From Tetrahymena elliotti 4EA (taxonomy: Eukaryota > Ciliophora > Oligohymenophorea > Hymenostomatida > Tetrahymenidae), in contig JH720368.1 in NCBI GenBank assembly GCA_000231825.2, forward strand, positions 62,001 through 126,000: 64,000 bases of DNA. The letters run 5' to 3'. The notes under the pieces are model-generated. The model had not been told where the DNA came from. It saw nothing but the letters and a program-made list of their open reading frames with translations, and did no database searches. Below are positions 25,204-38,494 of this stretch, one piece after another (positions within the stretch are counted from its first letter, which is position 1; every line of letters starts with the position of its first letter). The position numbers were made by a program, and so were the translations under genes.

Positions 25204-26666
25204 TTATGCTGAAAAATAACTTTCTTACTACAAATTAGCAATTATGATAATCAAATTTTTCTATTTTAATATTTTAAGAGATACCTAAATTTGGATGCCA
25301 GTGATATCAATTTTAATTATTGGTTAACAGTAAATAGTATTTTATAACCAATAATTCATCAATAAAGATTTTTGATCCATTTCAATTGAAAGCATTGGTA
25401 TAATTTTTATATTAGTAAAGGATTTTAATTGCTCATTTTATAAATTAAAATTTTAAAAATCTTCTAAAATAGTTTTTTATTGTTTCATTCAAAAATGATT
25501 TAAAATTCTATTTTCAATTTTATTGATTTCTTACACCTTAATTAAACTGGAAATAATTAAATATACAATTATCTGGATTTCTATTAAAAATTATAACAAA
25601 ATTAATTTAGATTTACTTTCAAAAAGGATTTACTTAAAAGATTCAAATCAATCTTACTTTTTGGAATATCGTTATTCAATTAATTTATTCTAAAGAAAAT
25701 TTAGGCAAATAATTTTTTTTCTGAATGAAAATTAAAAAAATAAATTAGTTTTTATTTTACTAAAAAGTTTTTTATTTAAATTTATTTTGGTAATCTCCTA
25801 TGAAATATAAAGGTTTTGAGATTAAAATAAAATATGACACCAAGTCAATTTCTTAAAATTTTATTTGTTTTATATTACTAATTATTTTAGATAAGCTAAT
25901 TATTATGGATTATATCCATAATTAAGTTTTTAATAATTATGTAAAAAATTTAGTTCAAAATATCTTATGGTTATTTAAAACCCTAAAGGCCTCCTTTATG
26001 TTTTGATTGAAAAACTACAGTTAGTATATTACTAAAATTAAATTCAATGTAAATGTGATGAAATAAATTTTGGAAAATGAAAATTAACAGTAATTTCGGA
26101 AATCAAAATTTAAATGCCTCATTTTTTATATAAATTAATTTTAACAAAAGGTTTTATTAAAAGATTGATTTTTGTTTGTGTTTTGGCTAAAATTTAGATT
26201 TCCGTAAGTCTGTTAGATAGCGCCTTTAAGGATATGTTTAAATTTAAGAAATCGAGAAAGGATTAGGTTAACAAATTAAAATATTAACCTTTTTGAAAAA
26301 ATAAATGGGGGATTTTGAGAGGTAAGCAATTTGTATAGTTTATTTAAATATCTTAACCTACGCGCGATGTATTTGAGTTTCATATTATTTCATAAACAAC
26401 TACAAAAATCAAAACTTTAGAAATATTAAATTAAGGTTTTAAATGAATGAAAATAAAGATATTTTTATAAAGAAAATTAAACTGAAAAAATATTTAAGAA
26501 AAATATTTACGCAAAAAGTAAATAATTATTAACAAACAAACTAGCTAATAGCAAGCAAATAGGAATTAAGCCAAAACATTTGAAAAATAAAATTTTGCAT
26601 CAAAGCATAAACTACTATAAAACACTTACAGATAGAAATTTCATAAAATTAAATAATTAAAGGAAA
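25204..26666. other. Intergenic between divergent genes
   Basis: AT-rich, with no supported ORF. It must contain the promoters of the GPI-type gene (-) and the deoxynucleoside kinase gene (+). A locally less AT-rich patch (about 26200-26380, with ctacgcgcgatg) stands out but matches nothing I know. Confidence 0.5.
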
Positions 26667-27377
26667 ATGATTGCAGAAAATACTAACAATAATTGTAACT
26701 TTTTGATTGAAGGTAATATCGGAGCTGGTAAGTCTACTTTTGTTGAAAAACTCAAATATCTCGAATTAGGCGCTCCTATTAAAATTGTACCTGAGCCTGT
26801 GAATATCTGGACTAACTACAATAACCACAACTACTTGTAGTACTTTTATGATAACCCTCGTAAGTGGACTTTTGCCTTTTAATAAATGGTTTTAAACACT
26901 GCTGCTAATGTCTATCGTGATAATCAATAAATGGATACCAATACTCAATAAATTAATTTCTTTGAACGTTCCATGTATTCCCCTATTAATATATTTGCCC
27001 TTTAACAATATAAGTCTAATGTTTTGTGTGACGCTGAAATGGACTTGATTCGTAAAGTCACTGATGACACTTGTAAATGGATTAATTATGACATCAAAGG
27101 TATTATTTATGTTCGTACTGACCCTCAAATCACTCGTGATCGTATGGTAAAGAGAAACAGAAAAGAAGACTGTGCTCTTCCTCTTGGATACCTTTAAGAT
27201 TTACATGAACTTCATGATGAATGGTTGTTAGGTGAAATGAAAAAAACTAACCTTCCAGTTCTTGTTTATGAAAATAACACAAACGTCACTATTGAAAACT
27301 TTGATAGAGTTAAGTAAGAAATTTCTTCTTGGGTTCAAAATCCTACAGACAAAATCATTAACCCTGAACAATTTTGA
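26667..27377 (+). CDS. Deoxynucleoside kinase (dNK/TK2/dCK family)
   Basis: Single exon, 236 aa. It phosphorylates deoxynucleosides to 5'-monophosphates for nucleotide salvage. Visible family marks: P-loop GNIGAGKST (residues 16-24), the EPV motif (43-45) contacting the nucleoside, W48, Gln-rich substrate helix (FAFQQM), the ERS triplet (100-102, equivalent to DRS/ERS in dNK), and an Arg-rich lid RDRMVKRNRKED (157-168). Length matches insect and bacterial dNKs (210-250 aa). There is no N-terminal targeting sequence, so it is probably cytosolic or nuclear. Four in-frame TAA/TAG Gln doublets (QQ) confirm the code. Substrate preference cannot be read from sequence alone. Confidence 0.93.
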
Positions 27378-29264
27378 TAATTTTGATAAAATTATTAAAA
27401 AAAATATTAATAACCACAATTTTTTCAAAATTATTTTAAATTCAAATTTAACTTTTTGAGCTCTTTTGCTTCCTTACATGGTCTAAATAAATTATAATTA
27501 AAAAATTTCTATTATTGATTGATATCCTAAAATAGATTATAAAATTAACTATTTATAAACTATAAACATAAATTATGCAATTAAAAATAAAAAATTTCAT
27601 TCCAAAAAAAATTTATAAAACCATTCTTTATCATCTTCTTTATATTTGTACATTACTATATATGATATTTTCTTCGTTTCACATTTATTTTTACTTAAGA
27701 ACTTTCAAATTAGTTACATTTGATTTAGTAACAAGCATTATTCTATCACATAAGTAATATGATATACGAAGTAACTATTTTTTACATAATAAAGATTATA
27801 TTTCATAACTCTATTCTCTAACATTTGCTTATTCATTTTTCAATTATTTCTTTGTTTATTTTAAGCTTTTGATATAAAAAAAGTGCTTAATTTTCTTTAA
27901 TTCTTGATTTTAATTTTTTATGAGTAAATTATTTTTAAATTCAATACCCAGTTTTATATTACTATCCCTTCTCTCTCCTTATTCTAATTAACTAAAAAAT
28001 CTCTGAGAAAATAATAAATAGTTAAATTGTTTTTTTCCAAATAAATTTTAAAATTCTTAATTTTTAGCTTTCAGTGTAATTTTTCATAGCCAAATAAATG
28101 GTAGATAATTAACTTTTATAAATTTTAAAAATAGATTCCTTTTATACAAATTTTATTGATATTTCTGAAATAATTAGAAGGAGACATGTAAGAGTCATTA
28201 AAAGCTTATCATCTACTAAATCTAAATTAAATGCTCTCATCATTTTTTGTTTACTCCTGTCTCATGTGCATTTAGGAAATGTGGCTTATTTTCAATAAAA
28301 GATAGATGATTTAACTGATAATCTATAAAGAAGCAGAAAAATAAAAATTTTTGATAACTGTTTTTAAAATTGATGACTAGTAAAATAACATATTTAATTG
28401 TAAGAAAATATTAAATTGTTTTTAAAGAGAAAATTTTATATGAGCAAAATAATTAAATATTATTTGGTAAAATAACATCCTCTTTTACAAATTTTATTTT
28501 ATTGACAATTAAAAATGTAAATGAATTTATGTGATATAATTTATTTAAAATTTTAAAATAAAAAATAAACAAAAATACTAGCCCTATTGAAAAATTAATT
28601 TTGTTTTTAGACTATTGATATGAATCTTTATCTATGCCAAAAGAAAATACATATGCTTCTTTTTTCTAATTCTGGTTATATTCAAAAAATATTTTTTTTG
28701 ATCAATTTATATAAAATTCCAAAGGAAATTTGCTAGAATAATATTCTTAACCTATTATTAAATACTTGACATTTAAGAAATATAAATACTTAAAGTGCTA
28801 TCTTTAGAGCAAAAAACAAATAAAAAAAATAAAGAGTGAGTTAGGTGTTAAAAATTAAGAAGAGGTAAATAAAATACAAAGAATATTAACTTTTTTCTTT
28901 AGTTATGAGTGGCTAGTATTAAAAAATAAAAATTTTACTTTTCTATTTGTAATGAATTAAAAGGAAAAATAAATTATTAGACCTGAGTTGTGTTGTCATT
29001 CATATTAATTTTTAAGGAAAAATAGCATGAGATAGTAGAAGTAGATTTTGGGCCTTTTTTTAAATATTCTTTAATTAATTTTACTTTAAATGAATCTGAT
29101 GGCTAACAATTTTGCAATAAAATAAAAAAAATAATTTAATTACAAAACTCTAAATAAATAAATAAAAAGAAAGAAAGAATTATCTATCTAAGTAAAAGCA
29201 TTAACATATACACCACAAAACATATCCATTCTAAAAAAAATCGAATTGAAAAAATCAACACAAA
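27378..29264. other. Gene-free AT-rich stretch
   Basis: About 1.9 kb without a supportable gene. A 60-codon frame at 27575 is Phe/Leu/Ile/Tyr-rich with no motif and is most likely chance. The right end is the 5' flank of the PH-kinase gene. Confidence 0.5.
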
Positions 29265-32116
29265 ATGAGCTCTGAAACTAAAGCAGGAAGTACTACTCCA
29301 GGAAAGGCCTAGAAGGGTAAAATTTGGACAAAGCTCTCCAAGGGTCACAACAACCAACATCCTGATAAGTCTTAATTGATTATTGCTGACTATTTCTCAA
29401 AACAAGGAAAAATCATGAAGTCTAAGCGTTATTTTGAGCTTTATCCAACTCAGATCTACTATTATTCTGTAAATACAATAGATAATTTTTTAATTTAACC
29501 CATAGAAATGTTCAAAAGTTAGATCATTTGCCAAATAATCATCAATAATTTTCAATACTTGATTTGTACTCTTTCATCTTAACATTTTACTTTGAAAATA
29601 AAACTCATGTTTTGTCTTAATAATGTTTATACTTGTAATAAAATAAAGGAAAAAGATCATAACCAACCCAAGGGATATACTGATTTGTCATTTGAACTAT
29701 GCTTCGAATTACTCAGAGAAAAGGTTCCTGAAAACAAGGATAAAAAAGACGAAAAAGTTAAGCTTGGAAAGCCAAAAGGTATTAAATTAGATAAGTAAGG
29801 GTGTGTTTGCGAACTTTATAGCCCCGAAGAGAAGGTATTAATAAAATGGCGTGATGCTTTAAGAAAAATCTTAAACCAAAGAGGTTTCCATGAATTATTC
29901 CGTGCCCATAAGAAGATAGGCAAAGGAAATTTTGCATCTGTAATTATTTAATTTTAACTAAAAAAATATTATCCTTATACAAATAATCCTACTTATTGTT
30001 TTAATACATCTCAAATAATAATAGGTATATCTAGCAGAGAGATTAGAAGATGAAAAAATGTTTGCTGTCAAGGCATTTTCAAAGGAAGCAGCCTACGCTC
30101 AAGAAAAAGGAAAGGTAAAGAAATTATAAAATAAAAGTATTTTTAAAAAAAGAAGAGTTAGTAGAGTTTTCATCAAAAAGATTATTTGTACAAAATCATA
30201 AAATACGACAAAGATAAAGAAGTTATATTGATTAAATAATTTCTACTTATTATAGCCAAAAAACAAAAAAAAAATTTGATTCAATTATTAATTAATTTGA
30301 TTGATCACTTAACTCTCTTATCTATCCAGCTTATAAAATACTATTCAATTTTTAACTAGCTCTCTTTTTATACGTTCAGTTAAATAAATATATTTTTTAA
30401 TAAATATAGGAAGCTCTATTAAATGAAATAGATCTTATGAGAGCACTTGACCATCCAAGTATTATGAAACTTCATGAAGTTTTCGAAACTGAAAACTCAT
30501 TATATTTCATCCTTGACTTGCTAGAAGGTGGCCAGCTCTATGATAAAATGAAATCAAAGCACCGTTACACATCTGAAGAAATAAGAGATATCTTAAGAGG
30601 ATTGCTTGAAGGCTGTGCACATATGCATTAAAAAAGAATTATGCATAGAGATCTAAAGCCTGAAAATGTCCTTTTCAAAGACCCTCAAGGTAAATAAATT
30701 GTTATAGCTGATCTTGGTTTGGCTACACGTTGTGATTTACCTGAATATCTCTTTGTGAGATGCGGTACTCCAGGTTTTGTCGCACCTGAAGTTGTCAATA
30801 TCAAAAACTTAAACACAACTTATGATCCTATCTGTGATCTATTCTCAATTGGTCTTATGTTCCACATTCTGTAAGATTTTGATTATGTTTTTTTTGTTAT
30901 GAATTTTTTAAAGTGTCTGATTGGCTGTCATAGTTAATTAAAAAAAGATTAGCTAGTTAAAAATTTCATTCAACAATCCCTAAGCTAGAATTCACATTTT
31001 GTTCTACTTTAAATTATAAAAACTTTAACATTTTCCCCCACAAAATTTTTGTAAATTTATTAATTAATTAATGGATTGATAAAAAGCAATTAGTTTAATT
31101 AATAATTTTGCAAAGACTTGCTTAAAGAAAAAACATGAAACAAATTTTATCATAAAAATAGATTGATTGGTAAGTCTCCATTTGATGGAAAGACTTACAA
31201 TGATATATTGAGCTAGAATAGAGCATGCAATATCAAGTTCGATTCAGTAGAGTATCTCAAGTTACCTCTCCAAAGTAATTTATTTTTATAAAAAAATAAT
31301 TATTAGATTAAATAAACTCAATAGAAATACAAAACGCAAAATTTAATCTCTTATTTTTTAATTAAAGCTTATGACTTGCTTAAGAAGATGTTGGAAAAAG
31401 ATCCTAAAAACAGAATTAATGCTGCAGATGCCTTGAAGCATCCATTCTTTGACTTAAATAACTAAGCTAAGATGCAACCATAATAAATCAGCTAAACTCT
31501 AAATGACAGTACTAAAGACGAAATTAAAGAAGATGACCTAGCTTCAAGGTATTAATAACATTCTTTTTTAATTAATCAAGACTTTAATCTTATTATTTTT
31601 CATAGAAACTCTTCTAATCTTAATTCACCAATAAATTCTCCTAACATTGGTCCAAGAAAAGTAAACTAAGGACCATTAAATCAAGATTCTTGTCTCACAT
31701 TTAAAATGGCTAATACTCCCGTTCTTAATGGAAGAGTTACTGACTCTCTTCATGACTCATAGAATAATGACAGCTTCTAATGCTTAGATAACTTGAAAAA
31801 GCAAATTGGACATCCTGGCTAATCTCAATTTGGTAGCCCCGATTTACGTAATAAATCTACTTCTTTTGGAGTTCAACTTATTGGTCAAAAGAGTCCAGAC
31901 ATGTCAAAAAATAATTTAAAGAGAGCTCTACTTAATAATATGAAAGACTTTAATGGTAAAATAGACACTGTTGATGAAGGCAAAGAGGAAATTGTTTCTC
32001 CTGTTAAGTAAAAAGGTAAATATTTAATAAAATATTAAAGTGTTAAAATATTTTTATTTATTATTTATCCAAAAGGTGTTTCCGATCTTAGAAATAAACT
32101 TAAAGATAATATTTGA
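29265..32116 (+). CDS. PH-domain CaMK-like Ser/Thr protein kinase
   Basis: Eight exons: 29265-29468, 29649-29939, 30025-30114, 30410-30870, 31162-31274, 31368-31548, 31606-32015 and 32076-32116; 596 aa, all phases consistent. Residues about 35-140 look like a PH domain (KQGKIMKSKRYFELYPTQIY opening; KVLIKWRDALRKIL closing helix). The kinase domain covers about 155-430: glycine loop IGKGNFASVYL, K181 (FAVKAF), helix C E201, HRD 274-276 in MHRDLKPENVLF, then DLG (296-298) in place of DFG, and GFVAPEV. A Ser/Asn-rich tail follows. The sequence resembles CAMK/CDPK kinases, but no EF hands are present. PH plus kinase implies recruitment to phosphoinositide membranes. The DLG variant is seen in active kinases, so activity is expected. 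Intron 4 (30871-31161) and intron 3 (30115-30409) are about 290 nt. Confidence 0.9.
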
Positions 32117-32860
32117 ATTGCTTAAATCTCAATCTAACATTTACTAAATATTCTTAATAAAAATTTCTATCTACTAAATCACCCTCTAAAATGTTTTATC
32201 CAATTTATCATCTTATGAAAAAATTCTTATTGACTTAAATTTATCTTTGGTTATAATAATAAAATGAATAATAAATATTATTTAAATTATGTTATTGCCT
32301 ACTTTTACATTTACCATATCATGTATCTTAATCATATACCATTATTCTTATTATAAATTTCTCAATTTTTTTATTGCAAATTAATAATCCCATTCAATTT
32401 TAACAATACACATTAATTATCAATTAATAAATCCATTCATTAATCTAATTAAATTTCAAAATTGCATTTGAGTTTATTCTTACCTGTCTCAATATCTATT
32501 CTAAGCTTTTTTAAAAATATCCGATTAATATTTTTTCTTTATTTATACAATTTTGATAAAAATCAATTAAATACCTCAGTTTTAAGACTACAATAATTAA
32601 AAAATGCTTATTTATAATTTTTTTGTTCTTTTACTTTCTTTAAGTATCAATCTAATAGTAAGTATATTTTAGGGAGTAAATTTTAACAAAACAATGTAAA
32701 TAAAATAATAGAATATTTTTAATTTAAATAAACTTTAATATTATTTATTTTAAAAATTTGATAGATTTTTTAAGTTAATTAAAAAATAATAAATTTTTTT
32801 TTTTTTTGAGAATAATTTAGAAGATTTATTTTAAAAACTTACAAAACCTAGGAAAAACAG
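32117..32860. other. Intergenic
   Basis: AT-rich spacer between two + strand genes. No element is recognised. Confidence 0.5.
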
Positions 32861-33965
32861 ATGAGTTAAAAAGCTTAAAACAACGTTTTTTTGCAATAAA
32901 AAAACATTGTAAAATGTGAGTTAAGTTAGGAAATACTTTAGTAATTTAGAACTATTTTTGATGAAAAGTTAAATCCAGATTTATTCAAGCAAAAAAAGAT
33001 AAAAGAAATATGTAATTATATTCCAGATTATTAGATTTGCGTTTTAATAATTATAGAGTAAAATTTAGCATTTATTAATTTTCAAAACAATTTATAAAAA
33101 GATTAGATTGTAACTGAAAATCTTACTCAAGATGTATTAAGTTAGTATCTTATTGCTATAGTATTGAATCCTGTTTATAATATAAAGTAAATTCTATTGT
33201 TTAAGAAATAGCTGATATATGAAATTAATTAAATTAGTTATGAAGAAGGTCATGTTTTAATTGTTAACTATGAGAGAATAGGATTGTTTTGCTATAAGCC
33301 AAAATATATTGATCTTTCTCTTCCATAAAATGTTTAAGCATATGATTAAGATACAATAAAGAAGTAAATATCTTGCTGCATACAAAAAATATAAAATAAA
33401 AGAAATATTTAATATAAAAAGGATGGAGTCATATGCAAAGTTAGTCCAAATAACAGAAAAAGAAGATTTTGAAAATGATAAATTTTTGAAAGAGTATTTA
33501 TCAGCTTATTATATTAAAAATTATGTTAAACTTGATAATGATCTTGACTAGTACGAGTTTAAATTTATAAATGATATTAGAGATGCATTTATTATTGCAT
33601 CAGGAAAGGGTTTTTGGCATATATTTTTAGGTGAAAAGATCGTTTTTGATAAGGAGCTTAATTCTAAAACCAAAAATATCAAAGGTAGTTTACCAAAAAG
33701 AGAAAGCTTATTAGATTTGACATATTAATTCGACTAAAATAAGAAAAAGACACTGCTTGCTATTTCATAATAATCAAACAAACCTTCTTTTTTCTAGTAA
33801 TTTTAGATTGCCACTTTTTATTTAAAATATTTAAAAGAAGCATAGAAATAATTTTTTAACTTAATTTATTTGGTTATTAATAAATAGAATGGCTAAAATT
33901 GGCTGGACATAGTTAATAATTGTTGCTCTCTTATTTTTAATACTATTTTTGGCACTAGGTTGTGA
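32861..33965 (+). CDS. Uncharacterised protein
   Basis: Proposed exons are 32861-33363 and 33422-33965 (58-nt intron), 348 aa. The splice joins IKK to MESYAKLVQ in frame and avoids the first TGA. The protein is rich in Ile, Leu, Lys and Gln with alternating strands and helices (CVLIIIEQNLAFINF, ASGKGFWHIFLGEKIVF). I recognise no family. The GKGFWHIFLGEK stretch only vaguely recalls dynein light chain folds and is not enough for a call. Its last 77 nt overlap, in another frame, the start of the next gene (33889). One of the two ends is therefore probably mis-modelled; a further intron near 33700-33800 is possible. Confidence 0.45.
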
Positions 33966-34248
33966 AGAGTTTAAGATTCAAAAACAATCAGAAATAGACT
34001 CATAAATTAAAGAGTATTAGTAGAAGATGAAGATTTTAAAAGAGGAATAAGAAGAGTCATATTTCTTTTAGTCTGAAGAAAATGTAGATACTTAAAAATA
34101 CGATTTTATCCCAAAACTTCCAGCAAAAATTATTATCATGGATGGAGTTTGTTACTTAAGAAATGAACTTATCATTCTAAGTATGATTATAGTTGTTGTG
34201 TATTTTGGCTCATCCCTATTTAAGAATCGCTAAAAATTTCGTAAGTGA
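33889..34248 (+). CDS. Small two-pass or signal-anchored membrane protein
   Basis: One exon, 119 aa. An N-terminal hydrophobic segment ending in a cysteine (LIIVALLFLILFLALGC) is followed by a charged coiled-coil-prone middle (IKEYQQKMKILKEEQEE). A second hydrophobic segment near the C-terminus (LIILSMIIVVVYFGSSLF) precedes a basic tail (KNRQKFRK). The clear hydrophobic periodicity argues that the frame is real. It overlaps the predicted end of the preceding gene, so it may instead be that gene's last exon reached by an unrecognised splice. Function unknown. Confidence 0.5.
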
Positions 34249-35179
34249 CACAAGAGAAAAACTTAATAGGTAATAGATAAAAAATACAAATTTTTATATC
34301 TATTTTGATATTCTGCTGAATAAAGATTTATGAAACATAAATTTTAACCTTTTATTAAAAATAAAATAAAATTATAACTTTTTGTAAATATATTTTACAC
34401 AAGATCTACATTTTTGTTAAATAACTTCCAATAAAATCTAATGAAAAATTTTCTTAAAATTATTTTAAAAATTCAATATTAAATTTACTTAAAAAATTAT
34501 TTGAGAATATAAAATTTCTATTTTGGTTCTATCAAAAAGAGTCTTGGCTTTAAATCTACTTAGTCTAATAATCAATAATATCTATAATTTTTTAAAATAA
34601 TAATTTTTTAAAGATATTAAATACCCTTAGAGAATTTTTTTGAGAATTTTTATTTTTTAATGAAATTATTTTAAAGATTAATAAATTATTTTGAAAAATC
34701 TTTAAATTTAATTTGCAGCATTTGTTAAAAGGGGTTTGTTTTAAAATTCAAAAATTTACTATTCATTTTTCTAATTTAGTAAACAAATGGCTGGTTAAAA
34801 AGAGAAGAGTGTATAAAAGCCTGAAAATTTATTTAGAAGAAATGATTTTAATTAAAGTAATATTGTAAATTAGTAAACTAAGATTTTAAGAATATTTGCT
34901 AATAAACGAAGATGATTGTTAACGAATTAATTAATATGAATATATATGAAGTAAAAAGAGCATTTTAGAATGGTTATTAGTATTGATATGTAGAAGGTTC
35001 AAAATTAAAATGAGAAAAGGATAATAATATTTGATATTATTTATAAAATCATAAAATCTTCATAGAGATCTAAAGACCAAATTGATAAATAGAATTTTAA
35101 TAAACAGCTAAAAAGAAACAAGATTAATAAATCTCTAAGAAAGAAATAAAATCAATTAAAAATAAATAAGTTATTATAA
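34249..35179. other. Intergenic, with weak ORF and kinase-like debris
   Basis: It contains a 42-codon frame at 34787-34915 (MAGQKEKSVQKPENLFRRND) that could be a stray first exon or chance. Further on, an open stretch near 35040-35090 reads SQNLHRDLK, like a kinase catalytic loop, without usable surroundings. Neither is convincing as a gene. Confidence 0.35.
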
Positions 35180-36652
35180 ATGGGTGATAAGAAATAATTC
35201 TAAAAACTGTTAGCTGAAAAGCAAACAAAAGATGATAAGAAAAAGGAGAAGAGAGCTGAGCTCAAGACTCAAAAGATCGAAGATATCAAATAGAAATTAG
35301 GTCAAGCCAAGGAAAGAAAGGCAAAGAAGATGACTAAATAAGAAAAAATGATTCTTAAATCTAAAGCCATCAAAAAGGTTGATCCTGTTAAGGCTGCTGA
35401 AGAAAAAAAGAAAAAAATCAGTGCTACTAAGCCTAAAATTGATGACTATGCTACCTTCGTAAAAGCAGAAAATCATCTTTACAATTAATTGCGTAAACGT
35501 ACCATCCAAAAAATTAAATTAGATAAGGAACTCATTAAGAAAGCTACTAAATCATTGATCAAATACCACTAAGGACACAAGAAATAGAACGATTTACTTG
35601 ATTAAGATGATGATTTTATCTATATTGAAATTGTCCTCTCTAAGATTCCTGAAGAATATTCAATCAGACCCCTTTAGATGTAAAAAAGTGCTTTAATTTA
35701 GCATAAAGAGCATATATCAAAGCAATATCCTACTTGAGATAAATTAGCTAGCTAATTATTAAATTTTTTAATAAGATTAAAAATCTTAGACGCTTAATAA
35801 AAATAATAAAAAAGTATTGACAAGTTAAGTAGAACAATTTTGGGAATATATATTGCTTTGATTTATTTAGCTTTACAAAAAGAGCATTAACTATTTATTA
35901 ATGTTATTATTTTTCAATTTAATAGTTCTTTACCAGTTCCTATTTATGGTGCTGAATAAAGTTCCAAGTTCTGCATCTTCACCAAGGATCCCCAAAGAGA
36001 ATACAAAGATAAGATTAAAAACTTAGAAATCCCTACTATTGCTCGTGTTATGGGATACTCAAAGATTGATAAGAAATTCCCCACTTATAAGGATAAGCTT
36101 AAACTCTTCTACTCTTATGATCTCTTCTTCGTTGATCACTCCATTTATGAGTTGATCCGTAAACCTACTGGAAAAGTTTTTTATGAAAGAAAGAAGTAAA
36201 AATTAGCATTAGCAAAAATCATTCATATTTTAATATTTATTCTTATTTAATAGAATTCCCTTCCCTATTAACTGTAAGGAAGTACCTGCTGATTAAAAGG
36301 AAAAGTTTGGTGAAGATTACTAAGCTTATTTAAATGATTTGGCTAATTATACCTATTTCTCTATGGGTAACGGTCCTGTTTAGTAATAATTTTTTGCCAT
36401 ATCAATATTTAAAACTAAAATTATTATTTATAAAATAAAAGCACTATTAAAGTAGCTAGAACTAACATGAATATAAAAGATATTGTTAAAAACATTATTC
36501 ACGGAATATACAACACTGTTCCTCATTTATTAAAATAAAAGATTAAACACAATAGAGTTAGATAAGTTAACATTAAAACTTTCAATTCTATTTCTCTCCC
36601 TATATTTAACTAGCTCACCGAAGAAGAAAAAACTGCTATCACTCCTGAGTGA
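35180..36652 (+). CDS. Ribosomal L1-domain nucleolar protein (RSL1D1/Cic1/Utp30-like)
   Basis: Four exons, 35180-35679, 35926-36195, 36254-36382 and 36442-36652; 369 aa, phases consistent. Residues 1-90 form a highly charged Lys/Glu helix (AEKQTKDDKKKEKRAELKT). From about 110 the chain follows a ribosomal L1-type fold: ATKSLIKYHQ, FIYIEIVLSKIP, the insertion domain with IPTIARVMGYSKIDKKF and YDLFFVDHSIYELIRK, then IPFPINCKE, TIKVARTNMNIKDIVKNI and a closing strand VRQVNIKTFNSISLPIF. The basic N-terminal extension separates it from true ribosomal L1/L10a. Proteins of this type act in nucleolar pre-rRNA processing. The exact orthologue among RSL1D1, Cic1 and Utp30 is not resolved. Confidence 0.85.
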
Positions 36653-37639
36653 AAGATAATAAAAGTTTCCCCTATACACAAAGATAAATGATATTAACCT
36701 AATTAGTTATATAAACAAAATAGTAAGTAAATAGGAATCATAATAGCTTTATAAAATAATTAAAAGATTCGTTAAGAAAATAAATATGCAATGTAATTTT
36801 TAGTGTATGTATACCCATTATATTCTGTATTGGATATCTAATTCTAATGTTATCTACTACTTATTCCTCATCAAAAAATTTATAACCACACATTCATAAC
36901 CTTTTGAATCTTAAGCTGTATAAAAATTAGGTCTCCTAAAAATAATTTAAGCTTTTTTTCATCTTCATTCTGTAACCTATAAAAAATCTCTTTAGAAAAT
37001 TCAATATTTTTTTAGATTTTAAATTGAACTTTTTAAAAAGTAATCCAATTATTTTTAAAACTTAATTAAAACTTTTAAATATTACTTCATAATATCATAT
37101 TTATAACCTAATGTTTAAATAGAATCTAAAATTTTACTTCACAGTCTCATTTATGATCAGGAGTTTATAGAGACAGAATATTAAATTTAATATTTTTTTT
37201 AACATAAGATAAAAATATTAAGAAAAATAAATTAGTATTGTTAGCATTCATTATTATTTATGGTGCTTGATATTTTTAACTCTAATACATAATTATTTAT
37301 TCAAATTTTATTTAGAAAAATCCATTTTTGTTAGGATTAAAATAAAAATCGATGTTTATTTTGAAAGCCAAACTAGGTTATTTTTACACCAGATAAAAAA
37401 AATTGCTTGAAATCCATACAAAAGATTTTTAGAATCAACAGATGAAAGATTAAGAAATGATTTTAGTAGATTTTACAAAAAATATAAGTTAAAGTATAAA
37501 TTTTAATTATGAATACTAAATTTAAGTGAGTTGATAGAACTAATTAGATTAAGGTAAAAAATGGATTTTATAATATTAATTTACTGAAATAGAATTATTA
37601 ATAAAAATTAGGATGAATACTTAAATCAATATTTTGTAT
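36653..37639. other. Intergenic between convergent genes
   Basis: AT-rich, presumably two 3' UTRs. No supported ORF. Confidence 0.5.
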
Positions 37640-38494
37640 TCATTTTTATTATTCTGATTATTTTTACTACTCTAATTACTTTTATTACTGCTATGATATC
37701 TTTTATTACTATTCTAATTGCTTTTATTATTCTTATTATTGTTTTAACTGCTCTTTTTAAAGTCTTTTTTACTCTACTTATCTTGCAAATTCTTTGCCTG
37801 CTTCTAATTCTTTTCTAAAATCTGCATCTATTTCAGCTTCCAATTCTGAAAGTTATCTTCTTAATTCTCCTTTATGAGAGTAATTGTATTTTCCTTCTTT
37901 AAACATAGGAATAAATTGCTAGTAGGCAGCTTAAACACGGTCAGCTATGACTTCATTTGCAAGAAGTTTTTGATCCATTCTATATGATTTATTGAAATTT
38001 AAAAAATCTAAGTAAGTTTCGTCTCTTATGATTGACTTATATTGAGTGCAAATATTTTTTAATCTTGATATTTTTTCTTAATGTATGAGAGGCTAGATGA
38101 ATAATAAATTAGAGAATGTCATCATGGTTGTAGATGCTATTGAAAGAATGAATGTTCCAGGTTTTCCCATAAGATTTTGCATATATTTGTTGCAAAAAGC
38201 AAAGAATGAGACAGGAATAATAAATAAAGTAGATTTTTAAACACTTTTGTTATAATCATCATATAACTTAATTGAGGTTTCTTATTCTGATTTTGGAATC
38301 TTCTTCCTCACTTCTGGAATCAATTTTAACATTTCTCTAAAATTTCTAATTTCGTATTCTTTGATTTTATCCTTTTACATTTCTTGCATTTGGTCAAACT
38401 TTTCTTGAGAGAAATCAGGACGAAACTTACTTTTACTTCTCAACGTTTCCCTAAACGAACGAGCTTCATTTATTTCTTATTCGCTAGGTTTCAT
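37640..38494 (-). CDS. Two-TM membrane protein with Gln-rich coiled-coil tail
   Basis: Single exon, 284 aa, ATG at 38494, TGA at 37640-37642. The N-terminal about 95 residues are charged and helical (RSFRETLRSKSKFRPDFS). Two close hydrophobic segments, STLFIIPVSFFAFCNKYM and TFILSIASTTMMTFSNLLFI, form a hairpin around residues 98-145. A soluble helical part (about 150-240) is followed by a Gln/Lys-rich tail of about 45 residues coded mainly by TAA and TAG. A TM hairpin with short turn could fit an organelle inner-membrane protein, but no family is recognised. The fwd-strand Tyr/Ile-like ORFs here are shadows. Confidence 0.7.

Noticed and set aside
27575..27757. 60-codon hydrophobic frame
   Set aside because: Phe/Tyr/Ile/Leu-rich composition typical of T-rich spacer; no neighbouring exon or motif.
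34787..35150. Short frame MAGQKEKS.. and a downstream NLHRDLK, hinting at a kinase relic
   Set aside because: Only one seven-residue kinase-like match with no glycine loop, DFG or continuous frame; too weak against chance in AT-rich DNA.
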